From an uncultured Clostridia bacterium (GTDB taxonomy: Bacteria; Bacillota; Clostridia; Oscillospirales; Oscillospiraceae), in NCBI GenBank assembly GCA_947176425.1, contig CAMWQV010000051.1, positions 1 to 8,941 of the forward strand: a stretch of DNA of 8,941 nt, read 5' to 3'. Below, one piece after another: positions 1-6,251 of the stretch. The first letter of the stretch is position 1. Every line of letters starts with the position of its first letter. A program made the translations under genes and the position numbers. The notes beneath the pieces were generated by a model, which made no database searches, was not told where the DNA came from, and saw nothing but the letters and a program-made list of their open reading frames with translations.

Positions 1-30
1 GTAATCTTCAAACATTCGTTGCGTTTTCAT
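1..30 (-). CDS. 5' end of an unidentified gene, coupled to the helicase gene
   Basis: An ATG at 30-28 on the minus strand opens a frame that stays open to the window edge and reads MKTQRMFEDY. It overlaps the helicase stop codon as ATGA. A GGAGG Shine-Dalgarno (plus-strand cctcc at 38-42) lies 7 bases upstream, inside the end of the helicase gene. The strong site and the 4-base overlap indicate a real, translationally coupled next gene of the same operon. Ten residues are too few to identify a product. Confidence 0.6.
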   Translation of the reverse strand, partial: MKTQRMFEDY

Positions 31-1955
31 GAAAAATCCTCCGCAAAGTAATCATCGGATTTAACATCACGAATGAAGTTCTTAACATCGCGCAGGCTGT
101 CAGTCACTGGCATCTCCGGCAGGGCTTCTGTCACATATGCGTGGTAACGCCTGCCGGGGGAAGCACGGTCATCTAAAATGGCAATCACACAGGTGTCTGT
201 TTCGGTGCGGATGGCCCGACCGAAGCCCTGCTTCAGCTTGATTTGCATCTCCGGTATTACCACTGCCTGGATGTAAGCGCGGAGCGTGGCATAGCTTTCC
301 CGTTCCCTTTCTTTCCTGGCGTCTGGGCGCGGGAACGGGAGTCGGGGAATAACCAGCAGAGATACACAGTCTCCTGGGAAGTCGAATCCCTCCCAGACTG
401 AGCCGGTGGCCAACAGAACGCTGCCGGGACTCCGCCTGAATTGTTCCAGCGTATGTATCGCATTTCGATTCATGGTGAACAGCGGATAGTCGATCAAATC
501 CGCCAGCTGATCTTTTACAGCGGACATAGCGGCATATGAGGTGAACAGTGCCAGTGCGTGTCCGTGGGCTGCTTCAATCAGGGACGCGATTTCTTCGACC
601 AGTTTATCGTAGTAATCCCGCCGCTGTTTTTGCGGCGGGTGCTGTGGAAAATACAACAAACAGTTCTGCCGGTAGTGAAAGGGCGAAAGAGAAACAGACT
701 CTGTTACACGATGATCGCCATACAGTCCGGTTCCCCTTTTATACCGCTGAAAATCCCGCCCTACCGCGATAGTCCCGGAAGTCAGTACCATTCCGATAGT
801 CTGCTCCCACAGGACGGATCTGAGTTGAGCAGTCAGGTTGGACATAGTTGCACACAGATCCGTGCCGCCCTGCTCGTTTGCTATCGCATAGAAAATCATA
901 TCTGGGGTTTCATCACAGAAGAGAGAAACTGCCGCAGACAGGGTCTCCAGCCTGCTTTGGCTGGCCAGCGTCAACGATGCTCCAATCTGGCGCTGAATCA
1001 TGCGCAGGCTCTGGTTGGGAAGGACCAGCAGCCGGAGGAACATCTCCAGCGGGTATTCTTCATCCCAGGGTTCGGAGAGCTTCCGTCTGATTGGTCCACT
1101 GCATTCCGCCAGAGTTTCCGCTGCCAGCAGGTACCGTTCCGCACAAAGGTCCCGGATCATTTCCTGGATGTCGCTGCCGCGCAATGTCACGCCGAACATC
1201 TGCCGCGCTGCTTCCGGCAGTTTGTGCGCTTCATCAATCACCAGAGCCGGGTGTTCCAGCAATATGGGATTCCGATCCTGGTTCCTATGGATGGCGTCTG
1301 CCAGCAGAAGGTTATGGTTACAGATCTGAAACTGGTACTGCTTCTCAAAGCAGTCCTTCAGGAAGCGGCGATAGCGGCAGTTTTCTTTTCCGCAGTCACA
1401 GGTCGGAGGAACACAGACACGTTCCTGGTCGTAGTGACTGAGGTGTGGAACTGCGTCCATATCCAGACGGTTCCTCAAAGAGAGCAATGCTGCTGCCGCT
1501 CTGGGGTTTTTCTTTTGGAAGTTCGTTTTCTGCAGATGGCGCTCCAGCCGTGCGTCGCATACATAATGGGCTTTTCCTTTGCGGATCACCGCTCGGATGG
1601 GAGCGGTGATCCAGTTCCCTTCCATCAGAATCACCGACAGAAGCGGGATATATTCTTCCACGATAGCTTTCTGAAGGGCGATGCTGGAGGTGGAAATTAC
1701 GATAGGCAGGAAGGCCAGCCCCACTGCGGCCCGAAGCAGAATAAATGCCATGCCTGCTGCGAGATAGGCGTATGTCTTGCCAATGCCGGTTCCGGCGTCG
1801 CAGAGGGCGATCCTGCCATCCAGCATGGAATCCAGCATCTGATGGCTCAGCTGAACCTGTGCCGGACGTTCCGCCATGCCGCGGGCAGGAAAAAATGTCT
1901 TAAAAATCCGATCAATCATATTATGGGCATTTTGCCTGTTATCTTGGTAAAACAT
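27..1955 (-). CDS. DinG/Rad3-family (XPD-like) superfamily 2 DNA helicase with Fe-S cluster
   Basis: Probable ATP-dependent 5'-3' DNA helicase of 642 residues, cytoplasmic. Visible motifs in order: a Q-motif-like RPAQ at 31-34; Walker A DAGTGIGKT at 53-61; motif Ia around 87-95; a cysteine set (C133, then C181/C186/C188/C193 and C202) in the place where DinG and XPD bind a 4Fe-4S cluster; NHNLLLAD at 213-220; the DEAH box at 241-244; LTSGTI at 391-396; WEGFDFPG (motif V) at 521-528; QGFGRAIRTETD (motif VI) at 576-587. The length suits DinG-type helicases without an N-terminal exonuclease domain. The ATG at 1955 has only a modest upstream GGGG; Met13 is an alternative start. DinG-like helicases often occur on clostridial conjugative elements, where a role in DNA processing is plausible but unproven. 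The family call is firm; the exact orthologue is not. Confidence 0.93.
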   Translation of the reverse strand: MFYQDNRQNAHNMIDRIFKTFFPARGMAERPAQVQLSHQMLDSMLDGRIALCDAGTGIGKTYAYLAAGMAFILLRAAVGLAFLPIVISTSSIALQKAIVEEYIPLLSVILMEGNWITAPIRAVIRKGKAHYVCDARLERHLQKTNFQKKNPRAAAALLSLRNRLDMDAVPHLSHYDQERVCVPPTCDCGKENCRYRRFLKDCFEKQYQFQICNHNLLLADAIHRNQDRNPILLEHPALVIDEAHKLPEAARQMFGVTLRGSDIQEMIRDLCAERYLLAAETLAECSGPIRRKLSEPWDEEYPLEMFLRLLVLPNQSLRMIQRQIGASLTLASQSRLETLSAAVSLFCDETPDMIFYAIANEQGGTDLCATMSNLTAQLRSVLWEQTIGMVLTSGTIAVGRDFQRYKRGTGLYGDHRVTESVSLSPFHYRQNCLLYFPQHPPQKQRRDYYDKLVEEIASLIEAAHGHALALFTSYAAMSAVKDQLADLIDYPLFTMNRNAIHTLEQFRRSPGSVLLATGSVWEGFDFPGDCVSLLVIPRLPFPRPDARKERERESYATLRAYIQAVVIPEMQIKLKQGFGRAIRTETDTCVIAILDDRASPGRRYHAYVTEALPEMPVTDSLRDVKNFIRDVKSDDYFAEDFS

Positions 1956-2407
1956 CCTGTTAATTCCCCAATCACAGTTTTTATTGCTTGTTCTTTTATC
2001 GTCTCATCACATTTGCAGCTCGCACCCCCGATGAGGTCGGGAACAGAACGGCAAGATCGGGCAAATCTTCACGGGCATATTCCAGGAGTCTCTACTGCTT
2101 TCAACTCAGGGGCAGCGCCGCCTGTCTTACGCGCAGGCCAAGCATGGTGTCTCATTATGTACCTGGACAGGGTCATCGCTGGGCAGCTTGCCAAAGCTGT
2201 CCCGCTGCAGGCTGAATCGCTGCGGCAGGAGGAGGACCGGTTTCGCGGTTGGCTCCCCTCCTGCCGGTCTCGGCGCGCGCTGCTGCGGCACTCGTCTGTT
2301 CAGGTGGTTATCCGTTCTGCTGGTATTCGGTTTTCAAAGAGCGATGAGGAATGCTGATGCTTTCCCTCACTCCCCCTCCCGAATAAACACAGAGTGGATA
2401 AAAGAAA
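1956..2407. other. GC-rich, structured intergenic region between helicase and sigma-like gene
   Basis: About 450 bases without a convincing gene. The part from about 2020 to 2380 is markedly GC-rich and carries several inverted repeats: arms 2223-2232/2257-2266 (10 bp perfect), 2181-2189/2194-2203 (9 bp with one bulge), a GCCTG/CAGGC pair in 2110-2140, and CCCGA/TCGGG at 2027-2031/2037-2041. Short minus-strand frames are open here (for example 2176-2069, 35 codons, no ribosome site), as expected in GC-rich DNA. A structured leader or non-coding RNA upstream of the helicase, or a DNA-processing site such as an oriT, would all fit; the sequence does not decide between them. Confidence 0.45.
2223..2266. 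repeat. 10-bp perfect inverted repeat (stem-loop)
   Basis: Arm cggcaggagg at 2223-2232 pairs exactly with cctcctgccg at 2257-2266. A short inner stem (accg 2236-2239 with cggt 2246-2249) closes a six-base loop. No T-run follows on either strand, so it is not a standard Rho-independent terminator. It is the strongest hairpin of the structured region. Confidence 0.6.
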
Positions 2408-2893
2408 TCATAAAAAAATTTTCGGGTACAATTTCCGAAGCAGTTTATCGCGCCGGCATATGATAGTCCGATGGTACACGCCAAGTTCCGCAGCATACTC
2501 CCGTACTGATTTCCGCTCAAAAAACAGCGCTTCTATCAGCAGACGTTCGTCTTCCTCAAGTGTGGCCAGCGCAGCGCGCAGAAGAACTTTTTGCCGCTCT
2601 GTTTCTGACAGGGTTTCTTGCTCCAGCAAAGAATCTTCCGCACTGCAGACCATTTCTGCACCCAATTTCTCCAGCGGTACCCCATCCTCCTGAAGTTTTT
2701 CAAGGGACAGTAATTTCCCCGGCTCAACTTCCTCGATTATGTATCTCTCACGGCGGTCTGATTGGGAATAGGCCAGAAACACGTCTTCCGTGACTTCTTC
2801 ATCCTTGCCGTCTATTGTGATGATGTTGGCGATAATGTTTCCATTTTCATCCTTAATACGCCTATAATTTCGGCTTTCTTGCCATTTTTGCAT
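2408..2893 (-). CDS. Small sigma-70 region 4-like DNA-binding protein of mobile elements
   Basis: 161 residues. The C-terminal part (about 105-157) looks like a sigma-70 region 4 helix-turn-helix: a leucine-rich helix ending in EEDERLLIEALFF, then SVREYAAELGVYHRTI and RRDKLLRKLYPK. No sigma region 2 is evident; the N-terminal half is acidic and I do not recognise it. Proteins of this type are usually annotated as sigma-70 family factors on clostridial integrative elements, and may act as transcription regulators rather than full sigma factors. The start at 2893 has GGAG 9 bases upstream, but that site lies inside a perfect 15-bp inverted repeat, so translation may be controlled. The terminator at 3027-3073 separates the gene from those upstream. 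I see no strong promoter in the gap. Confidence 0.75.
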   Translation of the reverse strand: MQKWQESRNYRRIKDENGNIIANIITIDGKDEEVTEDVFLAYSQSDRRERYIIEEVEPGKLLSLEKLQEDGVPLEKLGAEMVCSAEDSLLEQETLSETERQKVLLRAALATLEEDERLLIEALFFERKSVREYAAELGVYHRTIICRRDKLLRKLYPKIFL

Positions 2894-2899
2894 GAACTA

Positions 2900-2941
2900 A
2901 TCTCCAATCTCAGAATTTTGATTTGGTCTGAGATTGGAGAT
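2900..2941 (-). promoter_or_regulatory. 15-bp perfect inverted repeat covering the ribosome binding site of the sigma-like gene
   Basis: Arms 2900-2914 (atctccaatctcaga) and 2927-2941 are exact reverse complements with a 12-base spacer. Read on the minus strand, the promoter-distal arm ends in TTGGAGAT and contains the GGAG that serves the ATG at 2893. If transcribed, the hairpin would bury the ribosome site; as DNA it is an ideal dimer operator. There is no T-run after it, so it is not a terminator. Confidence 0.7.
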
Positions 2942-3151
2942 CACGGATATTTTGTAGTGTAAGGCTGCCATCGCCGTTTCTTCATCAGGTTCCTTTCCGA
3001 TTTCCAGTTAGGCGGAAAAGGACTGCAAAAAAGGAGCCTTACGCATAGCTAAAAAGCTACTTGTAAGGCTCCTAACTCGGCTATTCCCGTATTCTTAAGA
3101 CGGGCGGTTGGTGCGCTTGACGAAGCATCGTAAATCGAGGGAGGGGTAGGA
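2942..3151. other. Intergenic region between sigma-like gene and zinc-ribbon gene
   Basis: Holds the minus-strand terminator at 3027-3073 and, on the downstream side, an extra copy of one terminator arm (agccttac on the minus strand, at 2959-2966). A promoter for the sigma-like gene should lie between 2942 and 3026, but I find only weak -10-like sequence (TACACT on the minus strand, about 2956-2961) without a -35. A small hairpin cccgt/acggg sits at 3086-3090/3100-3104. Confidence 0.4.
3027..3073 (-). terminator. Rho-independent terminator of the anti-sigma-like/zinc-ribbon operon
   Basis: Arms 3063-3073 and 3032-3042 form a perfect 11-bp stem; an inner 5-bp stem (3055-3059 with 3046-3050) closes an AAAA/TTTT loop. 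On the minus strand a run of six T follows directly (3032-3027). It lies about 80 bases after the zinc-ribbon stop codon and should end that transcript before the sigma-like gene. Confidence 0.8.
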
Positions 3152-3370
3152 TCACGCTCCTGCCCGCTGCTGCTCGGTGGTTAATTTAGGCTGAATCGCA
3201 ATTCCGATCTGTGTTCCGCATTTCGGGCATTTCGTGAACCAGTCAGCCTTTGCCGACTGACGAGGACTATACAGATGCAAGGTGGATAAATCTGTTTGCT
3301 CTGCTGCGTCAAAGATGCGGCCCTTATGACAGACCGGACAGCGGATAATCCGATTTTCGGCTTCTCTCAT
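3152..3370 (-). CDS. Small zinc-ribbon protein of unknown role
   Basis: 72 residues with two cysteine pairs, CPVC at 11-14 and CPKC at 48-51, separated by about 33 residues: the layout of a four-cysteine zinc ribbon. No signal peptide or membrane segment. The C-terminal tail (TTEQQRAGA) is polar. A strong GGGGAGGT precedes the ATG at a longer than usual distance (about 11-12 bases), and no in-frame start lies closer. It sits 60 bases after the membrane-anchored gene on the same strand and is followed by a terminator, so the two probably share a transcript. Zinc ribbons of this size commonly bind nucleic acid or proteins; nothing more specific can be said. Confidence 0.75.
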   Translation of the reverse strand: MREAENRIIRCPVCHKGRIFDAAEQTDLSTLHLYSPRQSAKADWFTKCPKCGTQIGIAIQPKLTTEQQRAGA

Positions 3371-3430
3371 ATGAAGCCTGTACCTCCCCTCTTGTTGCTC
3401 TTTTCAACAGTAAAATGAAATTCTGTTGAC

Positions 3431-4210
3431 TTATTGTTGGATATATTCAATAGACTCCGCATAATCAAGGACTTCGTTTTTATCAATTCCATTGCAGCTT
3501 ACAGAAACAAAATTATTATGGTCTGTGTCACCCCAGGTAACATTCACCCGTTCATCTTTTTCAACCAATAATCCTTCATATCCATGAATCTGGATCTTCT
3601 CTATATTTTCCGCATTCTCCGTGTCGACATTCTTTGTTGTACCGGCGGCGTTGGTGATAGAAAAATAAATTGTTGCGTTTTCTTCATTTGCATACCGAAT
3701 CCAAGCGGATACACGATTGCTCCCTTCGCCTACTATGACAAATTGTTCTGAGATCGTGGGCAACTGGTATCCCATCAGTATTCCAGCTGCACTGTCAGTC
3801 TTTGCTTCTTTAGCAGGATCGTTCCAGTCTCCAGTTCCGCCGTTCAATATCAGGCTTGTTGCAACATCTGATGTTTCAATCAGAAAATTGAGTGTGTTTA
3901 TCCTGACTTCAGGAAAAGCCGCATATGCGCTCCCATACAAAATGAACGCTGCCATCGCGAAGGCAGCAGCATTTCTGAAGGTGCCGAATGCCACACGCCG
4001 CATTTTCTGATGCTGTTGTTTCGCGAATTCCCGCTTGATCGTCTTGAGACATTTTTTGTTTGTATCCGCCGAAATCTGTAGCTCTGGAGTTTGCTTTAAC
4101 TGTTCATTCTCCATTAACAGCCTTTGCCCCTCCTGATACGCTACCTCATCCATCATAAGCGCGAACAGAGCATCTTCGTAGTTTTCTATTAATTTTTCCC
4201 CCTTTGCCAT
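3431..4210 (-). CDS. Membrane-anchored DUF4367-type protein, probable anti-sigma factor
   Basis: 259 residues in three parts. The N-terminal 1-75 is charged and cytoplasmic in character. One hydrophobic segment lies at about 80-99 (AAAFAMAAFILYGSAYAAF), with basic residues (KMRR) before it, which predicts an outward-facing C-terminus. The C-terminal 105-259 is beta-rich and ends in NGIDKNEVLDYAESIEYI, resembling the end of DUF4367 domains. In Firmicutes, DUF4367 proteins are often encoded next to ECF sigma factors and are thought to restrain them at the membrane while sensing an envelope signal. Here the sigma gene (4851-5408) lies on the opposite strand behind an XRE gene, so sigma and candidate anti-sigma are divergent rather than in one operon. 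The start at 4210 has GAGG 7 bases upstream. Partnership with that sigma is inference. Confidence 0.75.
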   Translation of the reverse strand: MAKGEKLIENYEDALFALMMDEVAYQEGQRLLMENEQLKQTPELQISADTNKKCLKTIKREFAKQQHQKMRRVAFGTFRNAAAFAMAAFILYGSAYAAFPEVRINTLNFLIETSDVATSLILNGGTGDWNDPAKEAKTDSAAGILMGYQLPTISEQFVIVGEGSNRVSAWIRYANEENATIYFSITNAAGTTKNVDTENAENIEKIQIHGYEGLLVEKDERVNVTWGDTDHNNFVSVSCNGIDKNEVLDYAESIEYIQQ

Positions 4211-4479
4211 ATTTTTACCTCGCCATCCATTTACTTGGTATCTATTGGGCCGTATCTGTGCAATAAAAATAATTGCATACTAAGTAGACACCGGAATGAC
4301 GAATCTGCAACAAACATTTTTCCTCACAGACAGGGACTTCTATGAATTGACATATAATTATGGTTAAACTGGAATTTTCTGAAATCTTCTCCACTATTTT
4401 ATGGTATTCCTAATATTTCGACGCTAATCATTCCAGAGAATATATAATGTGATATTATCTAAGAATCGAGGAATGAATT
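4211..4479. promoter_or_regulatory. Divergent promoter region between anti-sigma-like and XRE genes
   Basis: A 269-base AT-rich gap between two genes that point away from each other, so it must hold promoters for both. On the plus strand, TATAAT at 4443-4448 and an extended -10 (TGATATTAT, 4450-4458) lie just before the XRE gene; their -35 boxes are poor. TTGACA at 4347-4352 has only TGGAAT at 17 bases spacing. On the minus strand TTGCAG is followed 17 bases later by CTACTT (about 4310 to 4282). The poor -35 boxes are compatible with use of an alternative sigma factor or an activator. Confidence 0.45.
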
Positions 4480-4854
4480 ATGGCCGATTTTGGTGAAATC
4501 CTAGCCGAACTGCGTCAGGAACGCAAGATGACGCAGAAAGACCTGGCGAAAGAAATGTTTGTAACTGTGGGAACAATTTCTAACTATGAGAATGGTGTCC
4601 ATTACCCTGATATTGAAAAATTAGTCTCACTGGCAGACTTTTTTCATGTAACCACTGACTATCTCTTGGGCCGGTGTAAATTGGACCTGTCTCCAGATGT
4701 TTTTAACGAGATCATTATAGGGGAAAAGAGTGTTGGTCATGTAATTGAGGATATGCGCAGTATGACCTCCAGCCGTAAGCAGGCGTTGGCGATTTTACTC
4801 GATGATATGAAGTTGGGTACAATGGTTAAACAGTATAATAAGGAGAGACTATGA
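4480..4854 (+). CDS. XRE-family helix-turn-helix transcription regulator
   Basis: 124 residues. Positions 7-61 form a classic Cro/C1-type helix-turn-helix: LRQERKMTQKDLAKEMFVT, then TISNYENGVHYPDIEKLVSLADFF and the closing TTDYLLGR. The remaining 60 residues are helical and may serve dimerisation or partner contact. GAGG lies 8 bases before the ATG. The stop overlaps the start of the sigma gene as ATGA, so the two are translationally coupled. The protein probably binds the divergent region at 4211-4479 and controls its own operon, and perhaps the anti-sigma-like gene. Confidence 0.9.
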   Translation: MADFGEILAELRQERKMTQKDLAKEMFVTVGTISNYENGVHYPDIEKLVSLADFFHVTTDYLLGRCKLDLSPDVFNEIIIGEKSVGHVIEDMRSMTSSRKQALAILLDDMKLGTMVKQYNKERL

Positions 4855-5408
4855 TACCATATTGTATTTTGGTCATTGATGATGAGGATGACCGGGCCTT
4901 TATGACGGAACTCTTTCTCAGTTACAATCATTTGATGTATCGTGAGATTTTTCAGATCGTACATAATAAATGGGTAACCGAAGACTTGATCCAGGATGTC
5001 CTTATCAAATTGATTGATCAGGTCAAAGAACTTCGTTCAAAGGACAGAAATCGCTTGGTAAATTATATTATTTCGGCATCCCGGAATCGGGCCAAAAATT
5101 ACCTGCGTGATCAGCATCCGGCTTTTTCCTTTGATGACCAGATTGATTGCCCTGATCCGCTGCATAACCGTGAGCAAATAGAACACCGTCTCATCCATAC
5201 TCATGATTTGGACAGTCTGGCCCGTGTCTGGCCCAAATTGGATAAGCGAAGCCAGTATCTGCTGGAAGGGTATTACATACTGGAAAAAACCACCGCAGAA
5301 ATGGCGCGTGATTTAGGGATCAAAACGGACAGTGTCCGTATGGCTCTGGTTCGCGCAAGGAAAGCGGCCTATGAGTTATTGAAAGAGGAAACAAATGCGA
5401 AAGTTTGA
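4851..5408 (+). CDS. ECF-type sigma-70 factor
   Basis: 185 residues. Region 2 spans about 19-88 (LFLSYNHLMYREIF, then WVTEDLIQDVLIKLID and IISASRNRAKNYLRD, matching the usual core-binding and -10-recognition helices). A short acidic linker with CPDP follows, then region 4 at about 118-180 (LDKRSQYLLEGYYILEKT, TAEMARDLGIKTDSVRMALVRARKAAYELL). The IDDEDDRAF at the start is the common opening of this clostridial sigma group, not a receiver domain. AAGGAG sits 5 bases before the ATG, and the start overlaps the XRE stop. A terminator overlaps its stop codon. The likely antagonist is the divergent membrane protein at 3431-4210. Target promoters are unknown; the array that follows is a natural candidate. 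Confidence 0.88.
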   Translation: MIPYCILVIDDEDDRAFMTELFLSYNHLMYREIFQIVHNKWVTEDLIQDVLIKLIDQVKELRSKDRNRLVNYIISASRNRAKNYLRDQHPAFSFDDQIDCPDPLHNREQIEHRLIHTHDLDSLARVWPKLDKRSQYLLEGYYILEKTTAEMARDLGIKTDSVRMALVRARKAAYELLKEETNAKV

Positions 5409-5439
5409 GGGATACCTGGGCGTGTCCCTCATTATTTTT
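5407..5439 (+). terminator. Rho-independent terminator of the XRE-sigma operon
   Basis: Left arm 5407-5414 (gagggata) pairs with 5423-5430 (tgtccctc): 8 pairs including one G-U, with an 8-base loop. It is followed by attattttt at 5431-5439. The left arm starts within the sigma stop codon. Confidence 0.7.
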
Positions 5440-5501
5440 GTAAAGGAATAGGTGCTTTGTGCGCGCTGACTCCTGATAAGAATCTCTATGTTGTTTTACA
5501 T

Positions 5502-5523
5502 TTTGTGACAAGTTTGTTACAAA
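5502..5523. promoter_or_regulatory. Imperfect 9-bp inverted repeat, candidate operator
   Basis: tttgtgaca (5502-5510) and tgttacaaa (5515-5523) are inverted copies with one mismatch around a 4-base centre. It lies just upstream of the promoter-like sequence of the array and has no T-run after it, which favours a protein-binding site over a terminator. XRE-family or other dimeric regulators bind such sites; which protein would bind here is not known. Confidence 0.45.
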
Positions 5524-5535
5524 TAGCGTAATGTC

Positions 5536-5564
5536 TTGCATCGATTGAGCTAATATAGTAAGAT
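5536..5564 (+). promoter_or_regulatory. Candidate promoter of the paralog array
   Basis: TTGCAT at 5536-5541 and TAAGAT at 5559-5564 are separated by 17 bases. Both boxes are only partial matches to the housekeeping consensus. It would give a leader of about 45 bases before the first ATG at 5618. Confidence 0.35.
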
Positions 5565-5617
5565 AAAAAAGCTATATGCCCCTACGTGACTGCTGACTGT
5601 AACAGGAGAAATTTTTG

Positions 5618-6115
5618 ATGGACGTTTATATGCTGACAGGCCGGTGTGAGCATGGTGCGTTTTGTGCGCTGCTGGATGTTTGTTTTGAATATGGAGATTC
5701 TTTCTCTTTACGCTTTGACGAATACCCTTATGTTCAGGAAGGCCCTCATCCGTTAGAAACCAGACTTGCACCCTATCTGGTGGAAGTTAAAAATGTTGAT
5801 GAATGGTTTGGATATTACAAGACTCCGGTCACTCAACATATTTTTCATGCGATCCCTGAGACACAGAAGTTATTGAAAACATATTGCAGCAGCATATATT
5901 TTACAGAAGAGATAGACGAAAATTTGTATCGGAGACCATATTTTAAGTATTCTGATCTGTGTTTTTTTCGTGGAACAGATTTGCTTCTTGGAACAGTTTC
6001 ACATGAACATATGGCATATATCTATACTCATAATGATGAATTGTGGATTGATCTGCTAAATGCTGGACATTGGATAGGAGTAGATGCTTCGGTTTTACCA
6101 CAATTCAGACTTTAG
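5618..6115 (+). CDS. First, divergent member of the paralog family, unknown function
   Basis: 165 residues, no signal peptide or membrane segment. I do not recognise the family, but the protein is a diverged relative of the three genes downstream. Its LLDVCFEYGDSFSLRFD matches their FLDVCWPYVDYFTFSSC; LAPYLVEVKNVDEWFGYYK matches LTPFFAGRTVRNEWFGYGW; and DLCFFRGTDLLLGTVSHEH matches DLCLFSRGKLFLGTVSHEY. It is shorter at both ends and lacks the DEPS tail. I start it at the ATG 5618, 9 bases after AGGAG, rather than at the adjacent TTG 5615. It is probably the first gene of the array transcript. Confidence 0.8.
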   Translation: MDVYMLTGRCEHGAFCALLDVCFEYGDSFSLRFDEYPYVQEGPHPLETRLAPYLVEVKNVDEWFGYYKTPVTQHIFHAIPETQKLLKTYCSSIYFTEEIDENLYRRPYFKYSDLCFFRGTDLLLGTVSHEHMAYIYTHNDELWIDLLNAGHWIGVDASVLPQFRL

Positions 6116-6156
6116 TCTGACGATACAGATACTATTTTTATTGTAGAAGGGTTCAT

Positions 6157-6205
6157 ATGTCAGCTTGGATTGTTCATTTACAACTGGACGGACGAGCCAT
6201 CTTAA
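6157..6205 (+). pseudogene. Collapsed remnant of one array paralog (start joined to end)
   Basis: The segment begins with GAAGG (6146-6150) and an ATG encoding MSAWIVH, matching the family start (MTKWIAH), and then jumps straight to caactggacggacgagcc and tcttaa, the family's NWTDEPS-stop ending (stop at 6203-6205). The middle, about 170 codons, is missing. The joint is out of frame: from the ATG the frame runs only 20 codons to a TAA at 6217-6219. Two bases (TA) are shared at the joint. The downstream spacer and the ribosome site of the next gene are intact. Confidence 0.75.
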
Positions 6206-6245
6206 ATCAAGTCAACTAATCGCTGCAATCAAATTTTAAAGGAGG
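6181..6245 (+). repeat. Array spacer repeat, copy A
   Basis: From caactggacgga through the stop codon, taaatcaa, the core cgctgcaatc and the T-rich segment to aaaggagg. Resembles 6806-6871 and 7437-7496. It carries the end of a family gene plus the ribosome site of the next, which marks the duplication unit. Confidence 0.75.
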
Positions 6246-6251
6246 CTCTGT

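Larger units (their letters stand above)
5440..5617 (+). promoter_or_regulatory. Leader and control region of the paralog array
   Basis: 178 bases between the sigma terminator and the first array gene. It contains no gene. It holds an imperfect palindrome (5502-5523) and a promoter-like pair (5536-5564), listed separately, and ends in the AGGAG of the first array gene (5604-5608). Confidence 0.5.

Noticed and set aside
27..1955. CRISPR type IV-associated DinG (CasDinG)
   Set aside because: No csf genes or CRISPR repeats are present; DinG-like helicases are common on mobile elements without CRISPR.
2069..2176. 35-codon minus-strand frame (starts MTLSRYIMRHH) in the structured region
   Set aside because: No Shine-Dalgarno and the frame is open well upstream of the ATG because of high GC; kept only as a possibility within the region entry.
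558..2357. 599-codon plus-strand open frame
   Set aside because: Antisense to the helicase gene in GC-rich DNA; the translation is low-complexity and shows no domain, while the minus strand carries all the helicase motifs.
2308..2520. 70-codon minus-strand frame overlapping the end of the sigma-like gene
   Set aside because: Most of it overlaps the sigma-like gene in another frame and it has no convincing ribosome site; a frameshifted extension cannot be excluded but is not supported.
3081..3128. 15-residue frame on the minus strand just before the terminator, considered as a leader peptide
   Set aside because: No ribosome site and no run of regulatory codons; the terminator fits better as the end of the preceding operon.
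4851..4905. IDDEDD near the sigma N-terminus, considered as a response-regulator receiver
   Set aside because: Only a few acidic residues; no room for a receiver domain before sigma region 2, and this opening is common in this sigma group.
6105..6120. Small palindrome over the stop codon of the first array gene, considered as a terminator
   Set aside because: Short arms (7 bp, 2-base loop) and the T-rich stretch begins more than 12 bases later; too weak to call.
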